A DNA stretch of 64,000 bases from Polymyxa betae (Eukaryota; Endomyxa; Phytomyxea; Plasmodiophorida; Plasmodiophoridae), in assembly GCA_003693705.1 (NCBI GenBank), contig RBZT01000286.1:124001-188000 (forward strand), read 5' to 3'. Position 1 is the first letter of the stretch; every line of letters starts with the position of its first letter. Both the position numbers and the translations under genes were made by a program. Below are positions 36,432 through 46,224 of this stretch, piece by piece. Under the pieces are notes generated by a model. That model saw only the letters and a list, made by a program, of their open reading frames with translations. It was not told where the DNA came from and did no database searches.

Positions 36432-37400
36432 TTAAGCGTTCCCAAATCCGATGGCGCTCGACTTGGATCGAACATGATCAGGGCAGCTGTCGCACAATGC
36501 CCTTGAGTATGCACGAGGTGTGGGCAAGCCTCTCTGATTTTGTGTTGGTTGGTACATAGCAGGCGATGCTGCAGTTCCTGTACCATATATCGTCGATGAT
36601 TGCCGCGTGCTATACAGATTTGAAGGTCGGAATGCTGAAGGAGTCACAGCTGGAGGTTGTGATCTTGCAGGAGAATACAGCGAAGGTCCTGGTGATCGTG
36701 AAAATCCGTACAGAGGCTTTGTCGTTCCAGATGAACGTGTCGGTGGTGGGGATGGTGGACGAGCTGTATAAATCGTGGACGGTGCCCTTGTACCCTGATA
36801 AAGCGGTGTAGGCATTGGTGTCGGTCTCGCTGTCTTTGTTGGAGTGGGTCTTGGAGTCGGCCTTGGAGTTGGTTTCGGCGTCGGTTTCGGCGTCGGTCTC
36901 GGTGTAGGCCTTGGGGTTGGCTTTGGTGTTGGTTTTGGTGTCGGTCTTGGCGTCGGCTTCGGGGTCGGTTTCGGTGTCGGTCTCGGTGTAGGCCTTGGTG
37001 TTGGCTTTGGTGTGGGTGATGGAGTTGGTTTAGGTGTAGGGGCTGGAGTTGGTGGTGGTGGCAAGGGTGGATCTGTCTGCTTCTCGGTACCCATGGAAGC
37101 TGTGAAACGAGGAGTTGGTGGCGGCGTCACTGGGCAAGCACAGCCGCCACATTTCTGAATCGAACCCAGGATCGCTTTCCTGGCTGAAGCGAATTGCGAG
37201 CAAATCGTATCGTTTCGAAACAGCGAAGAATCGCAGGCCGACTTCATTGAATTCAAAAAGGTCAACGTCTGCCCAACATCATCACATTGGAATTCATAGA
37301 TTGGCTGACTGGATATACAGTTTCGAATGGGATCATCTGCGGCGGCGACCAGGACGAGTGCCAACCCAATGAAGACTTGGACAATTGATAAAACGGCCAT
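36432..37400 (-). CDS. Secreted Pro/Thr-repeat (mucin-like) wall protein
   Basis: 322 residues with no intron. Signal peptide [20 protein letters not shown] at the start (37400), then a compact domain with eight Cys ([41 protein letters not shown]). The middle is a tandem PTPK/PTPR tetrapeptide array of about 75 residues, followed by a Ser/Pro/Tyr-rich tail ([21 protein letters not shown]). No GPI signal. The Cys domain plus rigid glycosylatable stalk suggests an extracellular wall or adhesion protein. The antisense strand of the repeat is also open (Gly-Val repeats), which is a codon coincidence. Confidence 0.75.
   Translation of the reverse strand: MAVLSIVQVFIGLALVLVAAADDPIRNCISSQPIYEFQCDDVGQTLTFLNSMKSACDSSLFRNDTICSQFASARKAILGSIQKCGGCACPVTPPPTPRFTASMGTEKQTDPPLPPPPTPAPTPKPTPSPTPKPTPRPTPRPTPKPTPKPTPRPTPKPTPKPTPRPTPRPTPKPTPKPTPRPTPRPTPTKTARPTPMPTPLYQGTRAPSTIYTARPPSPPPTRSSGTTKPLYGFSRSPGPSLYSPARSQPPAVTPSAFRPSNLYSTRQSSTIYGTGTAASPAMYQPTQNQRGLPTPRAYSRALCDSCPDHVRSKSSAIGFGNA
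36840..37035 (-). repeat. 12-nt tandem repeat encoding PTPK/PTPR
   Basis: Degenerate 12-base units (on the plus strand ggtGTcGGtctc-type) in tandem, about 16 copies, each coding one Pro-Thr-Pro-Lys or -Arg unit. Third-position variation between copies shows the repeat is old and kept at protein level. Likely length-polymorphic. Confidence 0.85.
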
Positions 37401-37601
37401 GTTGACCGTTTAGCCACACAGTTCAGATATCGCGATGATTGCGTTTTTGAAACACCCATCGGAATTGGGAACTTCCGCCCTTACCATGAGTCATCGTATT
37501 CGTTATCTCTTACTAATTCGTAGTACTGCTTTATTAAGAAGATTTTCCTGTTTAAATTATCATATCGTGTAACATAACATGCCACTGAGATTCGCTCTAT
37601 C

Positions 37602-38876
37602 ATGTCCGTAGCTGCTGATGATGTGGTCAGTCATTTTACCATGGTCTTGACATTGATTAGGTCAAGGTTGATTCCTAACCTTGCTCGCCGCTCATGTAGC
37701 CATCCGAACAAGAGCGCTGTATGTTTCTTTTCGACTTCGAGGCCGATTCGCCCGTCATTGTTTGGTCGGATCCGGGCGCAGCCGGCAGTTGCTGCTGGAT
37801 TGGCGGCTGGTGCCTTGTCTGTCGGTTATTATTTCTATCAGCAGAATGGGAAAGTTAGCGCAAAGGTACCTTGGCCTCTTTTACAGCCTAGGTTTAATTG
37901 GCTGTGTAGAATCCATTCACTGACGGCGAAAGCGATGAGACAATTCTGCATAAATTCTTAAACGCGGGTTCGTCTGTGTTGGAATAGTTATGTTCCGTAT
38001 TTGAATGTTTGGTTGCAGCTTTATGGCCTTTTCAGAAAATCAAAAAAGTCATCGTCGACGCATTCGACGAAGTTGTGTCAGATTTTGCCAATCCAAGCTC
38101 GGAAATTCTCTTGCCGCCTGCACCGCCCGATGTCTGCAATCGATCCAGATCTTAGCAATAATGGATTGAAACTATTTTTAGGCTTTCGGAAATACGCCTA
38201 GAACTTTGGTCCTTGATGTTGAAGGGACTTTAGTTTTCAATGAATATGAGCGAGGAGTAGGATGGCGCCCCATCAAGCGCCCTTATGTCGACTTATTTCT
38301 TTTGAGTATTAATTTTCAATCTAATGTCATTTACTTGTCTAATTTTTCAAAGGAATGTTTCAAGCTGGTTATGAGATTTGTGCTTTCACGTCAGGGCATC
38401 AAGCAGTCGTTGACCCCGTTCTGACACAACTCGATCGTCATCGCGTTATCACACATCGTCTCTATCGCGACGCAACAACATATCGAAATGGTGTTCATAT
38501 GAAAGATCTGTCAAAGCTGAATCGCGACCTCTCCAAGGTCATCATCGTAGACGACGAGTCCGAAGCGTTTTCAATGCATACGAATAATGGAATCACGGTC
38601 AAAAAGTTCGATGGCGATCCGCAGGATGTCACCCTGCTGCAGCTAATCCCAGTTCTTGAAAGCATGATTGCAGATGATGTCGCTGATGTTCGCGAAGTTC
38701 TACGTCAATACCCTGGTGCCGATGGCATTCAGAAATTCACCGAAGAACGAATCGCCCGGAATAAGGCTCTTCGGGACCAGCATATTCTAGCGGGTAAAAA
38801 ATCGGACAGCGGTAGAGGCAATGCGATTAAGACTTTGGCTTCGTGGTTCGGGATCAGTTCCAATGCTCGCCAATAA
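37602..38876 (+). CDS. TIMM50: TIM50, mitochondrial presequence receptor
   Basis: Inner-membrane TIM23-complex receptor with an FCP1/NIF phosphatase-like domain facing the intermembrane space. The N-terminus is rich in Arg/Ser (LIRSRLIPNLARRSCSH, FFSTSRPIRPSLFGR) as a targeting sequence, followed by a single membrane segment AVAAGLAAGALSVGYYF. Then KKVIVDAFDEVV, SEILLPPAPPD, PRTLVLDVEGTLVFNEYER (the DxDxT site reads DVEGT, degenerate as in other Tim50), GWRPIKRPYVDLFL, FTSGHQAVVDPVL, YRNGVHMKDLSKLNRDLSKV and IIVDDESEAF. C-terminal helices end SSNARQ at 38876. Four or five introns. Confidence 0.93.
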
Positions 38877-41544
38877 ATATTGTCGTTTACTATACAGCCG
38901 CATTGATAACGTCGTCGGCCATGCTCCGGATCTCATATTCTTTTCTTGGTCTTCTGTTGCTGTAATGAGCATTATATTTGTCATTAATGCATTTGGACCC
39001 GGTTTTCATCGTCGGACCGAGATAGAATCTGCGACGAGGACTCACATTATCTGGCTCCTTGTCTTCGTAGGTATTCAAATTCTGGACCTAAACGAATAAT
39101 AACGACAAGCGCTGATTGTATTACTCTCGCTTTTCCTTCAAACTGGTCATTTGACTGCTTCCCGGCGACCATGGACGTACAAGCTCCGTTGCTCCATTCC
39201 CCCAGAAGTTCTTTCAAAAGATCGGTGGAGACACTTTCCTTGAATCTGGCTTAAAGCGGAAAGGTCTTGATAAGGACAATTCCAATTATTTTTCCAGTAA
39301 ATGAATTTCACGTTGAGACCGGATTGTAATCAATCAAGGCAGAAAGGAGCATCCGGCTGGCTCGAATCACTTTCCTCTGTGACCTGTTTTGGGATAGACA
39401 AAGACACTATGTAGGCTTAACATGATTGAAACAATTTTGAGAATTACGATGCTATACACTGTCCGAGAAATTCCACCTGTAAAGGCAAATTAGTCGTCTG
39501 ATTGTCTTTTGATGATGCAGTAGTGCACCAATACTGTTATCACTATCCAAAAAGGTAAGTTCAAGTGATTTCGTCCCGAGCATTTCGAAGACTTTAATTT
39601 ATCGAGTATAATTGATTCCTCGGAACCGGCAGATCTCCGAAATTGAAAAGAACATAGTTGATAGTTTGAAACTGGCTGTGTTTAGAGTTTGATACGAATT
39701 GAAGCAGGTACTTTGTTTCTTTGTACTTTGGTTCTTTGAAACGTTATTTCAAAGCGTCAGTATTGTCGTTAAGAGCAAAGTTGTAAAAAAATTGCAAGCA
39801 ATTCAACTTTGGCGTTAGCTATCATTCCAGCCCTGCGTTACTGAATTGTTTTGAGAAAGGTCAATGTCATTGGATGGTTTGCATCTCAAAAAAATGAGTT
39901 CCATTGGGAATGATGAATCGCCAGAGACAAAGGTTTTACGACAGTGGATAATACATATAAGCGGCATGGAAGCAACAATGGATTAATAATGAATGGATTT
40001 ATCTTCAGCTTGCATATCGCAATTGGATGTAACCGACTTAGTACATTGCATGGACTTTTCGAAAAAATCTTTCGTGTAGTGCTCTGAGATCTGACTCTGA
40101 GTCTGTTTCGCTCGTATATAAATCATCAAACGAAACCAAAACCCATTGGTGTTAAGCACATGGTGAATCATCACTTAATTCCAGACAGTGGGTAGATCTG
40201 GCATTCAACAGCAAATTCTTCGGTAAACAGGCTTTAGATTTGCTGTCATTTTGAGTTTCTCGGCAATAAACTGACCATGGTGTGAAAAAGGAAAAAGCAT
40301 TTTCAGCAATGGTTGAAAGGTGAATAAGATTTCATAAAAAAGGTTTCTTCAAATATAAGGGCAACGCTGTCCATTAGCCATGTTAAAGATCTCATTAAGG
40401 ACTTTCAACGATCATTTCGTGCTTCCAGTATAACAGGGCAAACTGTTCGCTGGCAATTAGCTAGAAAGATTTTGTTCCGAAGGACAGACACCAATTAAGA
40501 ACTTGACTTGGATAAAGTCTTCAAGCACTACAATTTATGGAATCATCGTAATCGGTGCTTTCTTTGAGCATGGATTGCGTTCCGTTTGGTCTCCATGCTC
40601 AAAGAAAGCATCGGTTACGATGATTCCATAACCCCTTTATCATGACCCCAGGCCCGCCTGGCCTACGACAAATGTTCGAAAAGAAGACGTGAGGTATAGA
40701 GGTAGCTGCAGCAATCGCAGGTTACGGTTGCAACCTATCATGGACTGAGAGAACCATGACATGAGACAATCGGATAGACCAATCGACACTGATGATAATG
40801 TTCGTTGCGTGCATAGTGAGCTGTTTATGGGTGAACTACTGCCAGCTCTAAAACGGAAGTAGGAGCTCCTGAGAATCATAATGGTGATAAGCCGGCGTAC
40901 CTCCGGCCTTGTGGTTTGGATACAGCACCGCCCCTTGATACCAACAAACTGGTAGAATCGAATCGAATCCAATCCAGTTATGTTTAGGTAGATGTAATAC
41001 ACAAAATGAACCTTTTCGAATGGTTAGATGTGAATATGTTGTAACATAGCTCACCAGTGAATGACAGTCAGGTCACTCATGTGGTAACCCCTATAACATC
41101 ATTCAAGAATGGATTGAATGGTAACCCGTTTAGTGGCCCATTTAGAATGTGGTTTGATGGTTCGATTCATTAGCAATCCCTTGAAAGTGATATTCTAGTG
41201 CGAGAAAATCTGTGGTATGCATTGTCGGGCTTAGAGCTGTTCGCCGCTTGGACCGTGCACGTTGCACCCTTTCAAAATGGTATGACGGAAACGACAGCCA
41301 AATGGTCTTCAATGATAAGCTGAAAATATGTAGTTAAATAAATTTCAGTGACCAATGGAAGAGATGTTTGGTGAATCGAGAAAGCTCCATCAATCTGCTA
41401 AAGTGCAAAGATGCCTGTTGACCGATTTCACCTAATACGGACCGTCCGCGCACACCTAGCAATCTCTTTGTTTATTTTTATACGAATCGCCATCGTGTCT
41501 GATTGGCCGACCATACCCCGTCATTCTCGTCATTCTCAGTAGCC
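38877..41544. other. Gene-poor stretch of 2.7 kb
   Basis: The longest stretch without a recognised gene. A minus-strand frame at 38890-39170 could form a small gene (MVAGKQSNDQFEGKAR, then NLNTYEDKEPDN) but its last exon does not close convincingly. Fragments such as ARITFLCDLFWDRQRHYVG on the plus strand near 39.37 kb look like decayed coding sequence. It contains the strong hairpin at 40535-40631, listed separately. No tRNA or transposon ends seen. Confidence 0.35.
40535..40631 (+). ncRNA. Near-perfect 40-bp hairpin, candidate small-RNA precursor
   Basis: Left arm 40535-40574, loop of 17 nt (40575-40591), right arm 40592-40631. Over 40 positions the arms are complementary except at two, and both differences give G-U wobble pairs in plus-strand RNA (left U with right G, left G with right U), whereas minus-strand RNA would have A-C mismatches. 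That fits a transcribed plus-strand stem, like a pre-miRNA or fold-back siRNA source. It could instead be a recent inverted duplication or a small foldback element. Pairing is seen directly; transcription is inferred. Confidence 0.5.
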
Positions 41545-41976
41545 ATGCAGATTCATGTCAAAGTCTAAGCCTGCGCTGTCTCACTGTCGGTTTACTGATG
41601 GTACTGTTTAGACATTGATTGGATCAAAAGTCCAGATCAACATCGACGAAGATGCTACCGTTTTGCAGCTGAAGCAGGAGCTCGAAGTGATTCAAGGAAT
41701 CCAAGTGGATCAAATACGGTGAGTAATGTGTTAATCTGTATTAACTTGCTCATTTAATATCCTGTGTAGGCTGATATTCAGCGGCAAGCAATTGTAAGAT
41801 CTGGTAATGTTCTACAAAAATTGAACGTTGAAACGGTTTAGGAACGACAACGAAAAACTCAAAGACAGAAAGGTGAACGGTAAGCCTAATAGTTCTAAAT
41901 CGGAGACGATTTCTGAATGTATTTCGTAGCTGGCGCAATCGTGCACATGGTTTTACAATTACGTGGGGGACGCTAA
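41545..41976 (+). CDS. NEDD8: NEDD8 (Rub1)
   Basis: Ubiquitin-like modifier of cullins. Five exons splice to 77 codons: MQIHVK|TLIGSKVQINIDED.., QDQIR-type DQIR|LIFSGKQL|NDNEKLKDRKVN|AGAIVHMVLQLRGG then Arg and stop. The mature end is LRGG at residues 73-76, leaving a one-residue tail to be removed. Position 72 is Gln, not the Arg of ubiquitin; residue 72 decides the activating enzyme, and NEDD8/Rub1 have Ala, Thr or Gln there. LIFSGKQLND and V.H.VL.LRGG resemble NEDD8 more than ubiquitin. CAND1 (window start) acts in the opposite direction on the same cullins. Confidence 0.88.
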
Positions 41977-42089
41977 ACCATCAATATGTATAAATTATGA
42001 GAATCCAATGTAAGCTTCGAGAAATGGAGTAGTCGTTTTCCCAGTTTGTTATATTTCTACTGCAATTTAATGTTTCCATATAAACAGTG

Positions 42090-43070
42090 TTATAGATCAG
42101 CAGACGTTAGGAATTGACTCTTGAATTGAACCCCAATATTGATCCAGCTTAAGAAAACAATCGCTTCCATCTTCTCCATTCCGAATTCGGCAGCAAAAGC
42201 ATCAGACGTCACAGATTGTTTGTCACTTGCTGTCAAAAAATCGGCGATCTTGGACGAGTTTGCCTCGGATGCCAGCCCGTACTTGGCGATAATATCATCA
42301 AACAGCTTTTTATGTTCGGCTAGAGCTTGGTGGCGCTCTTGTTCTTCCCGATCAGCATCCATTGGTGAATCAGAAATGATCCAATGCCGTTGATTATTTC
42401 CGGGAAATTTTGTTCCGGTCCGAGGATTAATCGAAGAGGGGCCTCTTGTCACAAATTCACCCAGGTTGGCCCATAAGGTAGCAAATCGTGAAGAAAAGCT
42501 ACGTAGTCGATTCCCAAATTGGTCATATATAAGTCAGTGATACGCTTCAAGTCGTCAGAATTCTGTTCAAGATGTTGTAATTTGGACTTGAGTATCGTTT
42601 GGAATACATCTTTTGAGATCTTGCCTGTGCAAAGCACGTCGTGTTTGCTGAAAACTTGCCACAGATCCATATCCGAATCGGTTGATAATCGTATTCCTAA
42701 CTGTTTTAAAATGATAAGCCTAGGTCCGTTATTCTTCGTTAATTCGTGTTGAAGTTGGTTTTGAACAGTAGGTTCAGACTTGGAATATAGATGGCTGGCT
42801 TCATGACAGTATAGCTTGTGCTGAGTCTTTGCTGCCCTTCCAATATCTTGAAATGTCCCCTAGATCCAGTTTAGCTGGAGCGAGAACGTTTGCATTATTA
42901 ATTACATGAGATTGATTACGACTTGTATTACGAGAAGGATCGGTCCCGAAATACCTCAGCAACATAGCACCATATCTAGGATCTCCAATCTCATCTCTAG
43001 AGATGATAGGTCTCATATGTCTGTATCGGCGGCTTCGGTATAGGAACTCAGTATTCGACCGAGGCAACAT
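42090..43070 (-). CDS. EF-hand-like protein, possibly axonemal
   Basis: Three or more exons: MLPRSNTEFLYRSRRYRHMR with DPRYGAMLLRYFGTD; then RLIILKQLGIRLSTDSD, MDLWQVFSKHDVLCTGKISK, VFQTILKSKLQHLEQNSDD and GIDYVAFLHDLLPYG; and a helical tail EHKKLFDDIIAKYGLASEA, MEKMEAIVFLSWINIGVQFK. The middle has the helix-loop-helix layout of paired EF-hands, but the loops lack the full set of Ca ligands (only Gly-x-Ile and a terminal acidic). The N-terminal Arg/Tyr-rich part resembles sperm-tail microtubule inner proteins. The family is not identified. Confidence 0.45.
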
Positions 43071-43554
43071 TTTAATGGGATCGTTTAATCCTTTTTATGT
43101 ACACATTAGACGATCATGGTTGCGTTCTGCTTAACAACCATAAAGTTGTTTTTGCTGCTGTGGATTGAAGCCACCATGCGTACTGTCATTATAGTATATC
43201 AGCTTGAAGGAATGAATTGATGTGATGGGAGCCTGTGTTATGACCAGACGGGAGGTGCCGCCACTGTCAAGTGGGTCCCCCCTCCTGTATGCTGCTTAAA
43301 CCATTTTATAAGAAGCAATACATACATAATTATACTTAGTGATCAGCTCGGTTCTTTATTCAGTTGTTAGAGATTCCGAAAGCGCTTCCTTCGCCGCCAT
43401 GATCGAGGCGATGGCCGTGCTACCTGTGATGTGTGACGATCAGCTGATCCAGACCCGGCGGCCGCTGTGTTCGACGTCTTCGCCGTCCTCTTGTCTGAAG
43501 CAGTCGTCACAACGTCTTCGGTTGGCATCTCGGGCACCATATATCTTCGTTGCA
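43071..43554. other. Divergent promoter gap
   Basis: About 480 bases between the EF-hand-like gene and the FYVE gene. A plus-strand frame runs open upstream of the FYVE start (43339 on), so the FYVE protein might begin earlier. Nothing else seen. Confidence 0.35.
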
Positions 43555-45039
43555 ATGGCAACGAAAGCTCTGGTTTCGGCATCTAGCCCAAACAAATGGG
43601 TTCCAGATCACTCGTATGATTCATGCTTCGGATGCCTTAGGAAGTTTAACATGTTCAACCGGCGCCATCATTGTCGTCTTTGCGGGTCGAATATGAATCG
43701 CGAACCGCTCTCAATCCGACTCAATTCCAATGCTGTTTCAGGCAATTATTTTGCAAAGCATGCTCGTCAAGCAGGGTGGAACTATCCCCAGAACAAGGAT
43801 ATGTCCGGGTTTGCGATTCATGCAATTTAAAGCACAAAAGCGGTGGAAACATATCAGCTTCAATTCCAATACCAGCGCCAATAGAAAAGGTTTTAGCCAG
43901 ATATTCTAGTGTTTTCATGCAAATTAAAATGTTTGCAGAAGTTTGTTCCTTTACCGAGGTCGGTGTTTTCTCGCGTGAACCACGATCTTCCTGGAAACGT
44001 TACCATTGCAGTCTGCCTGGATTCCAATCATCCAATTGTGCTCTCTGCTAGATTAACCAGGACGTTATCGTGTAGTTGCTATCCCGGAATATGCGCGACC
44101 AATATTGAAGCCATTCAATCGGCTCATTGGACATTCGAAAAGCATCGTCTTCGGTTGGATATCCAGTTCTGTGAAAACGTAACAGTATTATGCGTTCTTT
44201 GATCTTGATCGATATGCTAGATAGGGATTAGTATTATACAGCGCTCGTCTTCGTAATTACGATGGGGTTTTCGTCGGCGCAGATGCTGCATTGATTCAAA
44301 CATCAGATTTGGATACTGATAAACCTGGAGCACCTTCAATTGCAGTCGGAATAATCGAAGAGTTTTCCGTTTCGTTGAAGGATGTCAAGACAGATAAAAC
44401 GATTCAGCTATCTGGGTCGATTGTCTGGACTGTTCCCGTCACGTAATAATAGCTGTTTTATTGAAGGAAGCGCATTCAGTCTGATTACTGATTTTAAGGG
44501 ATACTCTATCAGGCACAACCGACGATAAAAACCCAGTTCAGGAGAAGAAAACTGCAGGCTCAGTGGACAAATCATTCATTCTGTCTGCAGTAGAAACAGA
44601 AATCGTTAATTCTTTGGGAACATTAGCGCAAATGCATGTAAATAGAAACATACCAGGTTGAAAATTCGAAGTAAATAATGGTGATCCACAGAATGATTCC
44701 AGTTCAAACAAAAAAGGCAATCAGAGCATGGACGATTTAGACAGATGGCGAGCATCGCGTACATTTACTGAAACCGCAGGCCCACTAGAAAGTCGCAAGC
44801 GAGCATCAACAATTCACGAAATAACAGCTAGCGCAGTTAGCATACGGGCGCAATTGCAGGTAAGTATTCAGAAACAATTTGGTCTACAATAACGGTGCTG
44901 TCAGATGAAAGTCGAGCAGTTGCTGTTAACCAAAGAGTGCATTAACCAAGCAAACGAATGTATTCTTGCAGGAAAGGCATCAAATATCACACCCTTCTCG
45001 TGTATATGTTTCCATTGCTTCGGGACTATCAACATATAA
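43555..45039 (+). CDS. FYVE zinc-finger protein with C-terminal helical region
   Basis: The start at 43555 gives MATKALVSASSPNKWVPDHS. FYVE domain at about residues 15-75: WVPD, then CFGCLRKFNMFNRRHHCRLC (the R(R/K)HHCR phosphoinositide site), a 62-nt intron, and GQLFCKACSSSRVELSPEQG with VRVCDSC. All eight zinc Cys/His are present, so it should bind PI3P on endosomes. Later exons give a beta-rich part (HDLPGNVTIAVCLDSNHPIV, NYDGVFVGADAALI, GIIEEFSVSLKDVK), then a Ser-rich linker and helices (MDDLDRWRASRTFTETAG, MKVEQLLLTKECINQANE) to TAA at 45039. The partner domain is unrecognised. Exon borders in the middle are tentative. Confidence 0.75.
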
Positions 45040-45131
45040 TCAACAAGATTTGATGCTGTGATATATGTATAGATTTCAGCACTATCGGTATTGCCCGAAG
45101 ATAATATATAGAGTCACTCACTAGACTCCAC

Positions 45132-45850
45132 CTAGACTTGGCAGCACATGATAAAAGTGGTAAACCTATTGGTAAAATCAGTCAGAAAGAGCACTGATAA
45201 CATAATAAATATCTTGACATTTTCCTGGTCGACCACTCCAACTTCGGTATTGCATATCTTACATAAAACTTGGCTGTAATGCTACATGAAGAACGCGATC
45301 CGTTAGAAGATTAGTTGTGAAGTGGCAGATTAAACGCACCTCTCCGTGATCCAGTTCGATATTTCCGATGGGGATCACGGTTTTAGCCAAATCTATTGTT
45401 ACGTTTTGCACGAAAATTGCTCTGCTTCCGCCGTTCAGAAATGGGCAAACATGATTCCACATAAATGCCTACCTAAATTGATGAGAGAAAGATTCGTGTC
45501 TTTGGCAAAGCATTGAAACTGCAGAAGAGTTAATGCGGGACGAGATAATTCACTGATAAACAAACGCGTAGAGAAACAAGCAGGGCAAGACAAAACGGCA
45601 TCAGTTTGTGAAGTATCAATATCTTTCAAATTATTAGAATTCAGATAATTTCACAATAAAACAACAAACTCAAAGATTCCAGCAGCCATTTTTCATCTCG
45701 ATCGTCTATTTCTGGATCATAAAGCTCGTCCGGATTGGGATATCTTAAAGTGTCATCTCCGGAATCGTACTCTCCCATGATATTGCCATTGCCGTTGGCC
45801 TGTACATCACCACCGTTACGGGCATGAGAGTCGGTGTTGTGGGAACCCAT
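45132..45850 (-). CDS. EAPP: E2F-associated phosphoprotein (EAPP)
   Basis: EAPP binds activator E2Fs in animals and is nuclear. The start at 45850 gives MGSHNTDSHARNGGDVQANG, then an acidic box NPDELYDPEIDDRDEKW (family: DELLYDPxxDDxDexWV). The next exon has TDAVLSCPACFSTL|SMLCQRHESFSHQFR, equal to AVLSCPACfttLCLDCQRHE.Y..QYR, then AIFVQNVTIDL and, after a further intron, HYSQVLCKICNTEVGVVDQE, the final CxxCxxxV zinc pair. The stop at 45132 is approximate. Four introns, each with frame-breaking stops. With DP at 4 kb, two E2F-pathway proteins occur in this window. Confidence 0.88.
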
Positions 45851-46224
45851 TTTACAGAAATCTGAAAAGATGATGCGCGGACAATTAAATCGCTTTTATA
45901 TTCACGAACCAGTCTGATTTTTCAAGCGATTTAAGAACTAAAAAATGCCATTGTCATGACCCAGGTGCTGTCTGCAACAGATTACAACAACAGGAGTAGG
46001 ATTATAGCCAAGTTGATTTATTGAGTTGGCGCAGCCCCATGGTCGAATTCGGTCAAGTAGGTAGTCATAGTGTAACGTTTCCAGGAGGTTTCCTATTTCA
46101 GTATTCTGGGCTCTGCTGCTTCCGCTGGCTTCTTAACTGCCCGCCCTGTTTCACACATCTAATTCTACCTCTATTTCTTATATTGTCATGTTCCTGGCCC
46201 CGGATTGCTGATTGCTGCTTCGTC
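45851..46224. other. Divergent promoter between EAPP and the hybrid E3
   Basis: About 370 bases holding both 5' ends. The plus-strand frame is open from 46021 but residues before the ATG at 46225 are low-similarity and hydrophobic, so I place the E3 start at 46225, where the ubiquitin-like fold begins exactly. No other element seen. Confidence 0.4.

Noticed and set aside
36844..37158. Plus-strand open frame of Gly-Val-rich tetrapeptide repeats
   Set aside because: It is the antisense of the PTPK/PTPR repeat in the secreted protein, which has a signal peptide and Cys domain in frame. Repeat codons leave both strands open.
41545..41976. Polyubiquitin or ubiquitin-fusion gene
   Set aside because: Residue 72 is Gln, there is a single unit and the core sequence follows NEDD8 rather than the invariant ubiquitin sequence.
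43339..43554. Extension of the FYVE protein upstream to 43339
   Set aside because: The frame is open but the residues are of low complexity and include Met-rich stretches; the ATG at 43555 lies just before the WVPD motif as in other FYVE proteins. Kept as a possibility only.
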